Below are positions 18,979 to 30,074 of a stretch of DNA of 64,000 nt, piece after piece. The stretch covers positions 873,976 to 937,975 of the forward strand of contig NZ_CP141212.1 of the NCBI RefSeq assembly GCF_035610345.1, given 5' to 3'. Numbering within the stretch: the stretch's first letter is position 1; every line of letters starts with the position of its first letter. Both the position numbers and the translations under genes were made by a program. The notes beneath the pieces are model-generated. The model had not been told where the DNA came from. It saw only the letters and a program-made list of their open reading frames with translations, and did not search any database. This stretch comes from Sinorhizobium meliloti (lineage in GTDB: Bacteria; Pseudomonadota; Alphaproteobacteria; Rhizobiales; Rhizobiaceae).

Positions 18979-19797
18979 ATGGCTCAGGCATCGGGTCTGA
19001 TGAATGGCAAGCGCGGCGTCATCATGGGCGTCGCAAACAATCGCTCGATTGCATGGGGCATCGCGAAGGCCTTGGCCGAGGCGGGGGCCGAGATCGCGCT
19101 GACATGGCAGGGCGACGCTTTGAAGAAGCGCGTCGAGCCGCTGGCGCAGGAGCTTGGTGCCTTCATGGCCGGCCATTGCGATGTGACCGACCTCACCACG
19201 ATCGATGCCGTATTCTCGGCCCTCGAAGAGAAGTGGGGCAAGATCGATTTCGTCGTGCACGCGATCGCCTTTTCCGACAAGGACGAGTTGACCGGGCGCT
19301 ACCTGGATACGAGCCGCGACAACTTCGCGCGTACGATGGACATTTCGGTCTATTCCTTCACGGCGGTCGCCGCACGTGCGGATCGCGTCATGAACGACGG
19401 CGGCTCGATACTGACGCTCACCTATTACGGCGCCGAGAAGGTCATGCCGCACTATAACGTCATGGGTGTCGCCAAGGCGGCCCTCGAGGCAAGCGTTCGC
19501 TACCTGGCGGTCGACCTCGGCAACCGCGGCATCCGCGTCAACGCGATCTCCGCCGGTCCCATCAAGACGCTTGCTGCGTCCGGCATCGGTGATTTCCGCT
19601 ACATCCTGAAGTGGAACGAATACAACGCCCCGCTGAAGCGCACGGTCTCGATCGAGGAGGTCGGCAATTCTGCCCTCTACCTGCTTTCCGACCTGTCGAG
19701 CGGCGTTACCGGCGAAGTCCATCATGTTGATTCCGGCTACCACACGGTCGGCATGAAGGCCGTTGACGCGCCGGACATCAGCGTTGTGAAGGATTGA
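18979..19797 (+). CDS. fabI: Enoyl-[acyl-carrier-protein] reductase (NADH), FabI
   Basis: 272 residues. The divergent SDR FabI features are visible: GVANNRSIAWGIA (cofactor loop, 17-29), a TYY before GAEK, and the catalytic Y159-x6-K166 in HYNVMGVAKAA. It reduces trans-2-enoyl-ACP in the last step of each fatty-acid elongation round and is the triclosan target. The ATG at 18979 is preceded by TTGGGGACATTCC. A strong hairpin at 19809-19849 follows. Confidence 0.95.
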   Translation: MAQASGLMNGKRGVIMGVANNRSIAWGIAKALAEAGAEIALTWQGDALKKRVEPLAQELGAFMAGHCDVTDLTTIDAVFSALEEKWGKIDFVVHAIAFSDKDELTGRYLDTSRDNFARTMDISVYSFTAVAARADRVMNDGGSILTLTYYGAEKVMPHYNVMGVAKAALEASVRYLAVDLGNRGIRVNAISAGPIKTLAASGIGDFRYILKWNEYNAPLKRTVSIEEVGNSALYLLSDLSSGVTGEVHHVDSGYHTVGMKAVDAPDISVVKD

Positions 19798-19808
19798 CAG
19801 CCTTTGCT

Positions 19809-19849
19809 CGACAGCCGCCATGCGTCCTTCGGCCGCATGGCGGCTGTCG
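19809..19849 (+). terminator. Hairpin terminator after fabI
   Basis: A perfect 16-bp stem (arms at 19809-19824 and 19834-19849) with a 9-nt loop starts 12 nt after the fabI stop. The T tract is short (CACTTTG), so it may act as a weak terminator or as an RNA 3'-end stabiliser. Confidence 0.7.
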
Positions 19850-19941
19850 CACTTTGAACTGCTGCATGTTCTATCCTCAAACCGGCTGCGGTTTGCGGAA
19901 TGTGCGGCAGGGATCGCGGCGGCTCGCCCGGAGTGGACATT

Positions 19942-20526
19942 GTGCTCATCTACATGGTTCGCCATGGACAAACGGACTGGAATGCGGAGAGCCGCCTTCA
20001 GGGTCAGAAGGACATCCCCCTCAACGAGACCGGACGGCAGCAGGCGACCGGGAACGGCGTCGCGCTGAGGAGGTTCCTCGGGAGTGGCGCCGCCGACTTC
20101 GATTTCGTCAGCAGCCCGCTCGGCCGTACGCGCGAAACCATGGAGCGTCTTCGGCGGGCGATGGATCTCGATCCCTCGGCCTACCGCACCGACGAGCGTC
20201 TGAAGGAGGTGTCCTTCGGCGACTGGGAAGGCTACACGCTTCCCGAACTGAAGCGGCTCGTGCCCGAGCGGATTGCAGAGAGGCGCGTCGCGAAATGGGA
20301 TTTCATCCCGCCCGGTCCCGACGCCGAAAGCTACGAAATCCTGTCCTGGCGTGTCGGTGCCTGGCTCAGGAGCGTGACGCGGCCTACCGTCTGCGTCAGC
20401 CATGGCGGCGTTATCAGGGCATTGTTCAAGCTGCTTGGGGAGATGGATGCCGATGAGGCGGCGGCTGCAGCGATCCCGCAGGACCGCCTGCTGAAAATCC
20501 TGGATGGCTCGATAGGCTGGCTCTGA
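19942..20526 (+). CDS. Histidine phosphatase family protein (phosphoglycerate mutase-like)
   Basis: 194 residues starting at a GTG (19942) with GGAG 8 nt upstream; the ATG at 19954 is inside the first beta strand. The family core is MVRHGQTDWNAE (RHG catalytic His) followed by LNETGRQQA, SSPLGRTRETM and VCVSHGGVIRAL (second catalytic His). These residues fit a phosphatase or cofactor-dependent mutase; the substrate is unknown. Its position between fabI and aroC is typical of Sinorhizobium. Confidence 0.86.
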   Translation: MLIYMVRHGQTDWNAESRLQGQKDIPLNETGRQQATGNGVALRRFLGSGAADFDFVSSPLGRTRETMERLRRAMDLDPSAYRTDERLKEVSFGDWEGYTLPELKRLVPERIAERRVAKWDFIPPGPDAESYEILSWRVGAWLRSVTRPTVCVSHGGVIRALFKLLGEMDADEAAAAAIPQDRLLKILDGSIGWL

Positions 20527-20536
20527 CGCCACAAAC

Positions 20537-20797
20537 CTACTGAAGAATCTCCAGGTCGTTGATGACGCGCTTGCCGTCGACCTCGGTATAGAAGACAAGC
20601 ACCTTGACGCCGGCCTCCAGCCCCTCGAAGTTGAACTCCTCGGGCGCCTGATAGCTCTTGCCGTCATCGAGGGAGAGGCTCAGCCGGTCGGTATCGACGC
20701 TGGTGATCACGGCTTCGACATCGGCACTCTCGGCAAGCGCGGAGAGCGGCGAAAGCAGGCTTGCGGTGGCCATGAGCGTGGCAATGACAAATCGCAT
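20537..20797 (-). CDS. DUF1344 family small exported protein
   Basis: 86 residues with an N-terminal signal peptide ending near SALAES. The mature part has the pattern VEAVITSVDTDRLSLSLDDG and ends in a beta-rich VLVFYTEVDGKRVINDLEI, as in DUF1344. It probably folds as a small OB or beta-barrel-like domain in the periplasm; function unknown. The ATG at 20797 is chosen because GAGGG lies at good spacing; an ATG at 20812 adds five residues. Convergent with the phosphatase gene, 10 nt apart. Confidence 0.75.
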   Translation of the reverse strand: MRFVIATLMATASLLSPLSALAESADVEAVITSVDTDRLSLSLDDGKSYQAPEEFNFEGLEAGVKVLVFYTEVDGKRVINDLEILQ

Positions 20798-21235
20798 CCT
20801 TGTTGCCCTCATCAATGATTTTGCGAATTTTGTTGTTCTCACGCTTTGATCCCCGATTGTGGCAAAAGTAGCCCTATGTCGTTGCTTTTTCGATGCAGTT
20901 GCCCGCCGCATGGGAGGGTGAAGGCCGGTTCGGCGAATTGCAACCCGATGTTTCCGTGAAAGCGGCGGAGCGGCTCGGCGGCAGCCGAACTCTCCCGGTT
21001 TTCCACGGGAATTTAGCGGCACCTTCCTCAAGGCGCCGAGCCTGGGGGCAGGGGAGACGGCACGGGTGCCAGCCGCCGCCGCAGAAGGACTTTCCCGCGT
21101 GCCCGCTTTCCACTAAGAGAGGGCACGCGCGTCTTTCGCGTGGCCCTCGGAGCGGGCCAGCTGCGGCTCCGGGGTAATTGGAATAGACGCGAGGCGGCTC
21201 ACCGGCCCTTTGCGATCCGGAGTTCGGTAGCCGCC
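20798..21235. other. 438-bp intergenic region between DUF1344 and aroC
   Basis: No convincing protein reading frame was seen on either strand. It must hold the promoter of DUF1344 and of aroC. The only clear structure is a hairpin with arms CGCGTGCCC (21096-21104) and GGGCACGCG (21121-21129), about 107 nt before the aroC start. No riboswitch motif was recognised. Confidence 0.6.
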
Positions 21236-22333
21236 ATGTCGCACAATACATTCGGTCATCTTTTCCGCGTCACGACCTGGGGCGAAAGCCACGGTCCCGC
21301 ACTTGGCTGTGTCGTCGACGGGTGTCCGCCCGGAATTCGCTTTACGCTCGCCGAAGTCCAGGCCTGGCTCGACAAGCGCAAGCCCGGCCAGTCGCGCTTC
21401 GTCACCCAGCGTCGTGAGGACGATCTTGTGAAGGTCCTTTCCGGCGTGATGCTCGATGACGACGGCGAGACGATGATTTCGACCGGCACGCCGATCTCGA
21501 TGATGATCGAGAATACCGACCAGCGTTCCAAGGATTATTCCGAGATCGCCAAGCGCTACCGTCCCGGCCATGCCGACTATACCTACGATGCGAAATACGG
21601 CATCCGCGACTACCGCGGCGGCGGCCGCTCCTCGGCGCGCGAGACCGCTGCGCGCGTGGCGGCGGGCGCCATCGCCCGCAAGGTCGTGCCGGGCCTGGTG
21701 GTCCGCGGTGCACTCGTCCAGATCGGCAAGCACCGGATCGACCGTTCCAATTGGGACTGGGCGGAAGTGAACAACAATCCGTTCTTCGCACCCGACCCGG
21801 CGATTGTGCCCGTCTGGGAAGACTATCTCGACGGCATCCGTAAAGCGGGATCGTCGATCGGCGCCGTGGTCGAGGTGGTTGCCGAAGGCGTTCCGGCCGG
21901 CATCGGCGCGCCGATCTATGCCAAGCTCGATCAGGATATCGCCGCCAATCTTATGTCCATCAACGCGGTCAAAGGCGTCGAGATCGGCAACGGCTTCGCC
22001 GCAGCCGAGATCAGCGGCGAGGAGAACGCCGACGAGATGCGCATCGGAGCGCAGGGCGAACCGGTTTTCCTGTCCAACAATGCCGGCGGCATTCTGGGCG
22101 GGATCGCGACCGGGCAGCCGGTCGTTGCGCGCTTCGCCATCAAGCCGACCTCGTCCATTCTCACGGAGCGCCGTTCGATCGACAGCGACGGCAAGGAGGT
22201 CGACGTGCGCACCAAGGGCCGTCACGACCCCTGCGTCGGCATTCGGGCGGTGCCGATCGGAGAGGCCATGCTGGCCTGCGCCATCGCCGATCACTATCTG
22301 CGTGACCGCGGCCAGACCGGCCGGCTGAAGTAA
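21236..22333 (+). CDS. aroC: Chorismate synthase
   Basis: 365 residues, normal length. Family signatures: [16 protein letters not shown] at residues 14-29, [29 protein letters not shown], and the C-terminal [17 protein letters not shown]. It converts EPSP to chorismate with reduced FMN, the last step of the shikimate pathway. The ATG at 21236 ([10 protein letters not shown]) is the family start; the frame is open upstream but not protein-like. Confidence 0.97.
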   Translation: MSHNTFGHLFRVTTWGESHGPALGCVVDGCPPGIRFTLAEVQAWLDKRKPGQSRFVTQRREDDLVKVLSGVMLDDDGETMISTGTPISMMIENTDQRSKDYSEIAKRYRPGHADYTYDAKYGIRDYRGGGRSSARETAARVAAGAIARKVVPGLVVRGALVQIGKHRIDRSNWDWAEVNNNPFFAPDPAIVPVWEDYLDGIRKAGSSIGAVVEVVAEGVPAGIGAPIYAKLDQDIAANLMSINAVKGVEIGNGFAAAEISGEENADEMRIGAQGEPVFLSNNAGGILGGIATGQPVVARFAIKPTSSILTERRSIDSDGKEVDVRTKGRHDPCVGIRAVPIGEAMLACAIADHYLRDRGQTGRLK

Positions 22334-22446
22334 CTCGACTGCTGCAGCGGCCTTCGCGTTTCTGAAAGACAAGCGGCGCTGCAGGAAGGTGTGCAGCGGT
22401 TTTCCGTCGGGGAATGCACCAAACAGGATATTCGCGGAGACAAGAC

Positions 22447-23547
22447 ATGTCCTACGACCAGAAGCGCGTCGTCGAAGCCATTCGCGCCTTCGAAGCAGGC
22501 GAGATCGTCGTCGTCACCGACGACGGCGGCCGCGAGAATGAGGGCGACCTGATCGTCGCGGCGGTGCACTGCACGCCTGAGAAGATGGCCTTCATCGTGC
22601 GCCATACGTCCGGCATCGTCTGCGCGCCGATGCCGCGCGAGGAGGCAAAACGCCTCAACCTCAATGCGATGGTTGCGGAGAACGACTCCGCCCACACCAC
22701 CGCCTTCACGGTCTCGGTCGACTTCAAGCACGGGACCACGACCGGCATTTCCGCCGACGACCGTACGCTGACGGTCAGGAACCTCGCCAATCCGAATGTC
22801 GGGCCGACGGATTTCGTCCGGCCCGGCCACATATTCCCTCTGGTGGCGCGCGAGGGCGGCGTGTTGATGCGCTCCGGCCATACCGAGGCCGCCGTCGATC
22901 TCTGCAGGCTCGCGAGCCTGCCGCCGATCGGCGTCATCTGCGAACTCGTCAACGATGACGGCACGGTCACGCGTGGACCGCAGGTCGAAGCCTTTGCCGA
23001 AACGCATGGCCTGAAGCAGGTCTCCGTGGCCGATCTCATTGCCTATCGCCAGCGCAAGGAGACCTTGATCGAGCAGGGCCATTCCTTCGAGATGGACACG
23101 CCCTACGGCAAGGCCAAGGGCCACACCTATTCGCTGCCCTGGGATACGATGCAGCACCTGGCCGTGGTCTTCGGAGACATTCGCGACGGCGTCGACATTC
23201 CCGTGCGCCTCCACCTCGAGAACGTCGGAGCCGACGTCTTCGGCCGCGGCCGCCAGATCGACGAGATCATGAAGCGCATCGCCGCTGAGGGGAGGGGGGT
23301 CATCGTCTATCTGCGAGAGGGCTCGGTGGGGGTCGGAATTTCGCAGACCGCGCGAAAGGGCAAGCACGAGAGGGAAGCCCACTCGGAGGCACAGGAGCGT
23401 GAAAGCGAGTGGCTGGAGATCGGCCTCGGCGCGCAGATCCTGAAAGACCTCGGCATCACCTCCATTCGCCTTCTTTCATCGCGCGAGCGGCATTACGTCG
23501 GCCTGGAGGGTTTCGGCATCAAGATCGCCGCGACCGAGATTCTGTAA
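22447..23547 (+). CDS. ribB: 3,4-dihydroxy-2-butanone 4-phosphate synthase with degenerate GTP cyclohydrolase II domain
   Basis: 366 residues. The N-terminal RibB domain is intact: DDGGRENEGDL (about 26-35), RPGHIFPL and SGHTEAAVDL. It makes the four-carbon precursor of riboflavin from ribulose 5-phosphate. The C-terminal half aligns with RibA, but where RibA has its zinc cysteines and catalytic Cys it reads RLHLENVGADVFG followed by RQIDEI, with no Cys, so cyclohydrolase II activity is unlikely. A real RibA must be encoded elsewhere. Such RibBA-like proteins are known in alphaproteobacteria. Confidence 0.9.
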   Translation: MSYDQKRVVEAIRAFEAGEIVVVTDDGGRENEGDLIVAAVHCTPEKMAFIVRHTSGIVCAPMPREEAKRLNLNAMVAENDSAHTTAFTVSVDFKHGTTTGISADDRTLTVRNLANPNVGPTDFVRPGHIFPLVAREGGVLMRSGHTEAAVDLCRLASLPPIGVICELVNDDGTVTRGPQVEAFAETHGLKQVSVADLIAYRQRKETLIEQGHSFEMDTPYGKAKGHTYSLPWDTMQHLAVVFGDIRDGVDIPVRLHLENVGADVFGRGRQIDEIMKRIAAEGRGVIVYLREGSVGVGISQTARKGKHEREAHSEAQERESEWLEIGLGAQILKDLGITSIRLLSSRERHYVGLEGFGIKIAATEIL

Positions 23548-23568
23548 ATCCGGAAGAGCCCGAAATAA

Positions 23569-23592
23569 AAGCCGCGTCACCGGACGCGGCTT
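23569..23592. terminator. Bidirectional terminator between ribB and ialB-like gene
   Basis: A perfect 10-bp stem AAGCCGCGTC / GACGCGGCTT with a 4-nt loop. An A-rich stretch on one side and a short T-containing stretch on the other suit both convergent transcripts. Confidence 0.8.
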
Positions 23593-23616
23593 CCTCGCCT
23601 TTGAAGAAAGCTGCCG

Positions 23617-24147
23617 TTACGGCAGGGCGTCGTAGCCTTCGTCGAAGCCCTTGAGGTCGACGGGGATGCCGATGCCTTCCTCGGGCGACTGGAAAACGAT
23701 GAAGGTCGCCGTCGCGCCGGCGCGGAAGGTCTTGAGGAGCTCGTCTTCGAGCACGACCTCGGCGTAGCAGCCGTCGGAGAAGCAGCGCACGAAATAGGCG
23801 CGGCCGATGTCCTTGCCGTCGACATTGAGGCCGAGGCCGTTCGGCAGGAGCACGCCGAGCGGCGCAAGCACCCGAAGGATCTTCGCCTTGCGGTCGGCGG
23901 TCTTGAGCACGACGACCGAGAGGCCGACTTCCGGCCTGTCTTCGGCGATGACGTTCTGCATCAGCGCGCACTGTTCGGCCGAGGCGCCCGCCGGCTGGTC
24001 GCAGACGATCGACCACGCGCCGTGGTTTGACTTCACCGTGCCCGGCGTTGCGTTGGATTGCTGGGCCAAGCCTGCTGCGGGGAGTGCGAAGGCGGCAATT
24101 GCGAGCGCGGCCAGGGCGGGCAGCCGGGAGAAGAGGGACAGGCCCAT
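23617..24147 (-). CDS. Invasion-associated locus B (IalB) family protein
   Basis: 176 residues. A signal peptide (LAIAAFALPAAGLAQ) is followed by the IalB fold: HGAWSIVCDQ with a Cys, CALMQNV, VVVLKT, RVLAPLGVLLPNGLGL and FVRCFSDGCYAEV with the paired Cys. IalB of Bartonella helps erythrocyte invasion, but homologues are widespread in non-pathogenic rhizobia, where the role is unknown. Periplasmic or outer-membrane location is inferred. The ATG at 24147 has TGAGGT upstream. Confidence 0.87.
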   Translation of the reverse strand: MGLSLFSRLPALAALAIAAFALPAAGLAQQSNATPGTVKSNHGAWSIVCDQPAGASAEQCALMQNVIAEDRPEVGLSVVVLKTADRKAKILRVLAPLGVLLPNGLGLNVDGKDIGRAYFVRCFSDGCYAEVVLEDELLKTFRAGATATFIVFQSPEEGIGIPVDLKGFDEGYDALP

Positions 24148-24546
24148 GTAAACCTCAAAAACCTCGAATCATTAGGGCTATTCTTGAAGCGCGCGAGGAT
24201 AAATGAAAAGCCCTGGTCGTTACATTCCAGTGTCATATGGCCGAAATTGGGCCCTCCCGGCATGAAATAGGCCTGCCGAGGGCCGCCTTGTCTCCGTCGA
24301 TGAGCGTGGCTGCCCGCAAAGGGGCGGCGAATACCGGCCCGCGCGCGGGCGCCGGTGCGTGGGAGGGCTTTCGACCGGTTGCGAGGTCTCCTGTGCGAAA
24401 ACTTCCGCTTTGTGCAAAAATGCCGCACGAGGTTGCTTGGACAGATGTTGCGGCGCTGGTCAAACTGTGGTTTGAAGCGCTTCAGTATCGCAGGGATTCT
24501 GCGTTCCGGGTTTGATCCTGATCAAGCGCATTGGGGAGACGTAATT
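24148..24546. other. 399-bp divergent intergenic region upstream of the cytochrome oxidase cluster
   Basis: No gene was recognised. It contains the leader of the IalB-like gene and of ctaC. The clearest element is the FNR/FixK-type palindrome at 24512-24525. Confidence 0.6.
24512..24525. promoter_or_regulatory. FNR/FixK-type anaerobox upstream of ctaC
   Basis: TTGATCCTGATCAA is a perfect match to TTGAT-N4-ATCAA. It ends 21 nt before the GTG of ctaC and 7 nt before its Shine-Dalgarno. This is too close to the start for ordinary class II activation, so repression of the aerobic oxidase by FixK/FNR under low oxygen is the inferred role. Confidence 0.7.
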
Positions 24547-27139
<2,593 letters not shown>

Positions 27140-27151
27140 CGGGTAACGAAC

Positions 27152-27177
27152 AGAAGCCGCCGGTTTCGGCGGCTTCT
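27152..27177 (+). terminator. Hairpin between ctaD and ctaB
   Basis: A perfect 10-bp stem AGAAGCCGCC / GGCGGCTTCT with loop GGTTTC, starting 12 nt after the ctaD stop. No T run follows, so it is more likely a partial terminator or an RNA-protecting structure that raises structural subunit levels over the assembly factors downstream. Confidence 0.6.
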
Positions 27178-27237
27178 CCCCGCCGGGATACCGGCGTGAC
27201 GCGGCTGTTTTTGCCGCAGCAAGTTCAAGGTACGGAC

Positions 27238-28188
27238 ATGACGGTCATCGACAATCACGAGGTAGTTGGCATGGAAGGCGCACCGCGACTTTCCGAGGCC
27301 TCTGCGCGCGATTATTTCGAGCTCCTGAAGCCGCGCGTCATGTCTCTCGTCGTCTTCACCGCATTCGCCGGGCTCATCCTTGCCCCCGGCCATATCAATC
27401 CGTTCATCGGCTTCACCGCCATTCTCTGCATCGCCATCGGAGCCGGCGCTTCCGGTGCGCTGAACATGTGGTACGACGCGGATATCGACGCGGTGATGAG
27501 CCGCACGGCCAAGCGTCCGATTCCGGCCGGCAAGATTTTGCCCCAGGAGGCGCTTGCCTTCGGGCTGACCCTGTCGGCATTCTCGGTGATCATCCTCGGG
27601 CTCGCCGTTCACTGGCTCGCAGCCGGGTTGCTCGCCTTCACGATCTTCTTCTACGTGGCCATCTATACGATGTGGCTGAAGCGCTCGACACCGCAGAACA
27701 TCGTCATCGGTGGAGCCGCCGGGGCCTTCCCCCCGATGATAGGCTGGGCCTGCGTGACCGGCGGCGTGTCGGTGGAGAGCATCGTGCTCTTCCTCATCAT
27801 CTTTCTCTGGACGCCGGCGCATTTCTGGGCCCTGGCTCTCTTCAAGATGGGCGATTACGGCGCGGTCGGCGTGCCGATGATGCCGAATGTCTGCGGCGAG
27901 GCGACGACCAAGCGGCAGATCGTCATCTATGCCGTGCTCACCGCGATCAGCGGCGTCTGTCCCACCTTGCTCGGCTTCGCGAGCCTCGGCTATGGAGCCT
28001 TTGCCACGGCCATGGGGCTCGGCTTCGTCTGGTATTCGCTGGGTGTGCTGCGCATGCCCGAAGGCGACAAGCGCATGGTACCGGCGAAGAAGCTCTTCGC
28101 ATTCTCGATCGCCTATCTTTTCGCGATATTCTCGGCGCTTCTGGTCGATTACGCGATCGCCCGGATCTGGCTTGGAGGCATTGTCTGA
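27238..28188 (+). CDS. ctaB: Protoheme IX farnesyltransferase (haem O synthase)
   Basis: 316 residues, UbiA-type membrane prenyltransferase with about nine helices. Motifs: [36 protein letters not shown] (first Asp-rich motif) and [11 protein letters not shown]. It attaches the farnesyl tail to haem b, making haem O for the aa3 oxidase. The ATG at 27238 follows AAGG; the stop overlaps the start of the small downstream gene by one base (TGATG). Confidence 0.95.
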   Translation: MTVIDNHEVVGMEGAPRLSEASARDYFELLKPRVMSLVVFTAFAGLILAPGHINPFIGFTAILCIAIGAGASGALNMWYDADIDAVMSRTAKRPIPAGKILPQEALAFGLTLSAFSVIILGLAVHWLAAGLLAFTIFFYVAIYTMWLKRSTPQNIVIGGAAGAFPPMIGWACVTGGVSVESIVLFLIIFLWTPAHFWALALFKMGDYGAVGVPMMPNVCGEATTKRQIVIYAVLTAISGVCPTLLGFASLGYGAFATAMGLGFVWYSLGVLRMPEGDKRMVPAKKLFAFSIAYLFAIFSALLVDYAIARIWLGGIV

Positions 28189-28328
28189 TGGAAACCGTCG
28201 AACTCAACGAGGCTCAGAAGAAGTCCCGCCGCGGCCGCAACATCGCGCTGGGTATCGTGCTGGCGGCCCTGGTCGCGATTTTCTACGTCGTCACGCTGGT
28301 CAAGGTCGGCGGCGGCATGGTGAATTGA
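28188..28328 (+). CDS. Small single-pass membrane protein of the cytochrome oxidase cluster (CoxF-like)
   Basis: 46 residues, shorter than most gene finders keep. Charged N-terminus ([12 protein letters not shown]), one membrane helix ([20 protein letters not shown]), then KVGGG. The start ATG overlaps the ctaB stop (TGATG), so it is translationally coupled, and ctaG follows after 11 nt. A small protein in this exact place is conserved in alphaproteobacterial cox operons. The exact role in assembly is not established from sequence. Confidence 0.85.
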   Translation: METVELNEAQKKSRRGRNIALGIVLAALVAIFYVVTLVKVGGGMVN

Positions 28329-28339
28329 AGGCGTTGCGC

Positions 28340-28936
28340 ATGGCGGAGAATGGACAGGCAGATCGGAAGGAACGCTCGAACGGCATGATCGTCGGCACGT
28401 GCCTTGCATTTGTGGCCGGCATGATCGGCATGGCCTATGCCGCCGTTCCGCTCTACGACATGTTCTGCCGCGTCACGGGCTACAACGGCACGACGCAGCG
28501 GGTCGAGCAGGCATCCGACCTCATCCTCGACGAGAAGGTCAAGGTTACGTTCGACGCCAACGTCGCTGCCGGACTGCCCTGGGAGTTCGTCCCGGTTCAA
28601 CGGGATATCGACATCAGGATCGGCGAGACGGTGCAGATCATGTACCGTGCGAAGAACCTGGCTTCCACGCCGACGACGGGCCAGGCGACGTTCAACGTGA
28701 CGCCGATGGCGGCCGGTGCCTATTTCAACAAGGTGCAATGCTTCTGCTTCACCGAGACGACGCTTCAACCGGGCGAGGAAATGGAGATGCCGGTCGTCTT
28801 CTTCGTCGATCCGGAGATCGTCAAGCCGGTCGAGACGAAGGGCATCAAGACTTTGACGCTGTCCTACACCTTCTATCCGCGCGAACCCTCCAAGCCGGTC
28901 GCGCAAGTGAAGGCGAAGGCAGAAAACAAACTTTGA
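28340..28936 (+). CDS. ctaG: Cytochrome c oxidase assembly protein CtaG/Cox11 (copper delivery to Cu_B)
   Basis: 198 residues. One membrane segment near the N terminus ([21 protein letters not shown]) anchors a periplasmic domain. Cox11 marks are [16 protein letters not shown], the copper-binding VQCFCFTE (CxC), and [10 protein letters not shown] with TLSYTFY at the end. It inserts copper into subunit I. The ATG at 28340 is chosen; a TTG six bases earlier is possible. Confidence 0.94.
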   Translation: MAENGQADRKERSNGMIVGTCLAFVAGMIGMAYAAVPLYDMFCRVTGYNGTTQRVEQASDLILDEKVKVTFDANVAAGLPWEFVPVQRDIDIRIGETVQIMYRAKNLASTPTTGQATFNVTPMAAGAYFNKVQCFCFTETTLQPGEEMEMPVVFFVDPEIVKPVETKGIKTLTLSYTFYPREPSKPVAQVKAKAENKL

Positions 28937-28997
28937 CATGCGCGCCGTTTCGGCTATGCCGGGCGGCGACAAGAGAGGACTATCGGGGGTTATCGAC

Positions 28998-29876
28998 ATG
29001 GCCGGAGCGCATCAGAAGCAACACGACTATCACATCATCGACCCGAGCCCGTGGCCGCTGCTTGCCTCCATCGGAGCCTTCGTCATGGCCTTCGGCGGCG
29101 TCGGCTACATGCGCTATCTCTCCGGCGGCTCGTTCAAGTTGTTCGGGCTTGAGTTCGCCAACCCGTGGGTCTTCTTCATCGGTCTGGCGCTGATCCTTTA
29201 TACCATGTTCGGCTGGTGGTCGGACACCATCAAGGAAGCGCATGAGGGCCACCATACCCGCGTCGTGTCGCTGCACCTGCGCTACGGCATGATCATGTTC
29301 ATCGCTTCCGAGGTGATGTTCTTCGCTGCCTGGTTCTGGGCATTCTTCGACGCCAGCCTCTTTCCCGGCGAAGCGATCCAGGCCGCGCGCGCCGAGTTCA
29401 CCGGCGGCGTCTGGCCGCCCAAGGGCATCGAGGTCCTCGATCCCTGGCACCTGCCGCTCTACAACACCGTCATCCTGCTGCTCTCCGGCACGACGGCGAC
29501 CTGGGCGCACCATGCGCTGCTGCACAACGACCGCAAGGGCCTCGTCTACGGCCTGACGCTCACGGTCCTGCTCGGCGTTCTCTTCTCCTACGTGCAGGGC
29601 TACGAATATGCGCACGCGCCGTTCGCGTTCAAGGATTCGATCTACGGTGCGACCTTCTTCATGGCGACCGGATTCCACGGTTTCCACGTGCTGGTCGGCA
29701 CGATCTTCCTGCTCGTCTGCCTGCTGCGCGCTCTGCGGGGCGACTTCACGCCGAAGCACCACTTCGGCTTCGAAGCGGCGGCCTGGTACTGGCATTTCGT
29801 CGACGTCGTCTGGCTGTTCCTCTTCTTCTCCATCTACATCTGGGGTGGCTGGGGCGCGCCGATCGCCCACGGCTGA
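28998..29876 (+). CDS. ctaE: Cytochrome c oxidase subunit III
   Basis: 292 residues, seven membrane helices. Family patterns: HDYHIIDPSPWPL at the N terminus, WWSDTIKEAHEGHHT, SEVMFFAAWFWAFFDASL with the conserved Glu, GATFFMATGFHGFHVL and WYWHFVDVVWLFLF. The ATG at 28998 (MAGAHQKQ) is the family start. It closes the structural part of the cta cluster and is followed by a terminator at 29902. Confidence 0.96.
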   Translation: MAGAHQKQHDYHIIDPSPWPLLASIGAFVMAFGGVGYMRYLSGGSFKLFGLEFANPWVFFIGLALILYTMFGWWSDTIKEAHEGHHTRVVSLHLRYGMIMFIASEVMFFAAWFWAFFDASLFPGEAIQAARAEFTGGVWPPKGIEVLDPWHLPLYNTVILLLSGTTATWAHHALLHNDRKGLVYGLTLTVLLGVLFSYVQGYEYAHAPFAFKDSIYGATFFMATGFHGFHVLVGTIFLLVCLLRALRGDFTPKHHFGFEAAAWYWHFVDVVWLFLFFSIYIWGGWGAPIAHG

Positions 29877-29901
29877 TGCCGTTTTTGCTTTGTTGATGAC
29901 G

Positions 29902-29933
29902 GGGGCGGCCGAGAGGTCGCCCCGTTTCGTTTG
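29902..29933 (+). terminator. Terminator after ctaE
   Basis: A 9-bp GC stem (GGGGCGGCC with GGTCGCCCC, one G-T pair) and GAGA loop, then GTTTCGTTT. It lies 25 nt after the ctaE stop. Confidence 0.8.
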
Positions 29934-29972
29934 AACATATGGTATTTCGGTTGGCCGGCGTTTTTGACGCAG

Positions 29973-30074
29973 ATGTTCGATTGGACGAATGGCTGCATTG
30001 CCGTTACCAATGCCGAGATGGACGAAATCCGGGACATGGTTCCCGACAATACCGCGATCGTGACCACGCCATGA
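29973..30074 (+). pseudogene. Remnant of an L,D-transpeptidase (YkuD domain), C-terminal end only
   Basis: The frame reads an ATG at 29973, then DWTNGCIAVTNAEMDEI, then MVPDNTAIVTTP and stops at TGA 30072-30074. That matches the last part of YkuD-type L,D-transpeptidases, including the S/TxGC active-site turn. The rest of the domain (the His motif and the fold before it) is missing; the same frame upstream back to 29931 is unlike the family and runs into the ctaE terminator. The TGA overlaps the ATG of the DUF983 gene. Probably a decayed gene, though a leader-type role for the short frame is possible. Confidence 0.7.

Noticed and set aside
22334..22446. FMN riboswitch before ribB
   Set aside because: The conserved AGGGCAGGGTGAAATTCCC-like core is missing; only a CTGCAGCG / CGCTGCAG inverted pair is seen.
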